A stretch of DNA of 6,735 nt from Candidatus Wallbacteria bacterium (GTDB lineage Bacteria; Muiribacteriota; JAQTZZ01): positions 1 to 6,735 of the forward strand of contig JAQTRI010000147.1 of the NCBI GenBank assembly GCA_028711905.1. The letters run 5' to 3'. The notes below the pieces were generated by a model. It searched no databases, was not told the origin of the DNA, and saw only the letters and a program-made list of their open reading frames with translations. A program made the position numbers and the translations under genes. Positions 6,627 to 6,735 of the stretch are shown one piece after another; positions within the stretch are counted from its first letter, which is position 1; each line of letters begins with the position of its first letter.

Positions 6627-6684
6627 AATTGATGCGCAAAATCGTTCGGGCAGCCATAAAAATACCACGAAAAGGCGATCAATT
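6627..6684. repeat. Inverted repeat bracketing the ahcY promoter, possible operator pair
   Basis: AATTGATGCGC (6627-6637) is matched by GCGATCAATT (6675-6684), its reverse complement apart from one extra base. The arms are about 48 bp apart centre to centre. One overlaps the -35 end of the spacer and the other lies in the 5' leader. The surroundings are AT-rich, so chance is possible, and no known regulator is assigned. Confidence 0.3.
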
Positions 6685-6687
6685 CAA
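6659..6687 (-). promoter_or_regulatory. Predicted sigma70-type promoter of ahcY
   Basis: On the minus strand TTGAAT (6687-6682) and TATTTT (6664-6659) are separated by exactly 17 bp, each matching four of six consensus bases. The start point would be near 6652, giving a 5' leader of about 50 nt that ends in the AGGAGG ribosome binding site. The leader is AT-rich and too short to hold a structured riboswitch. Confidence 0.5.
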
Positions 6688-6707
6688 TGAAAACGGTAAC
6701 CAGTAAA

Positions 6708-6735
6708 GCGGACAAGCGGATAAGGGGATAAGCGG
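6708..6735. repeat. 8-bp tandem repeat GCGGATAA, cut by the window edge
   Basis: Units at 6708 (GCGGACAA), 6716 (GCGGATAA), 6724 (GGGGATAA) and 6732 (GCGG, cut off) keep an exact 8-bp step. Read on the minus strand the unit is TTATCCGC. It lies about 20 bp upstream of the ahcY -35 candidate and continues off the edge to an unknown length. Confidence 0.7.

Noticed and set aside
6602..6658. Possible SAH or SAM riboswitch in the ahcY leader.
   Set aside because: The predicted leader is only about 50 nt, AT-rich, and lacks the conserved GC-rich stems expected of these riboswitches.

Overview
The window is an ordinary bacterial housekeeping segment with every recognisable gene on the minus strand. 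Read in the direction of transcription (high to low coordinates) the order is ahcY (6601-5123), a 236-bp gap, then nadB (4886-3267), pyrR (3316-2786), pyrB (2784-1855), pyrC (1874-603) and a pyrK-like gene (601-1) that runs off the left edge. Base composition looks close to half GC. The lineage cannot be fixed from this sequence. PyrR, a class I dihydroorotase and a PyrK-type electron-transfer subunit recall Gram-positive-style pyrimidine synthesis, but they also occur in many deep-branching bacteria.

nadB through pyrK looks like one transcription unit. Neighbouring genes overlap by 50 bp (nadB/pyrR) and 20 bp (pyrB/pyrC), or are separated by a single base (pyrR/pyrB, pyrC/pyrK). A good sigma70-type promoter with an extended -10 lies just upstream of nadB, and none is needed further in. 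The unit makes L-aspartate oxidase (first step of NAD synthesis), the bifunctional-family PyrR, aspartate carbamoyltransferase, dihydroorotase, and the FAD/NAD-binding subunit that lets a class 1B dihydroorotate dehydrogenase use NAD+. NadB and PyrB both draw on L-aspartate, and the PyrK/PyrD enzyme uses NAD+, the end product of the pathway NadB begins. A pyrD is expected just outside the left edge but is not visible.

ahcY is a separate unit with its own promoter and strong Shine-Dalgarno. It encodes S-adenosylhomocysteine hydrolase of the long bacterial/plant type.

The two non-coding stretches hold the less routine material. The nadB-ahcY gap contains a pair of facing 7-bp-periodic arrays that can fold on each other, next to an imperfect hairpin resembling a dispersed palindromic element. 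Upstream of ahcY, an 8-bp-periodic array runs off the right edge, and an imperfect inverted repeat brackets the promoter. I see no mobile-element gene, RNA gene, CRISPR array or clearly new system. The points most worth checking are a PyrR that seems to lack both its RNA target and several RNA-contact residues, the nadB-led pyr operon, and the intergenic repeats.
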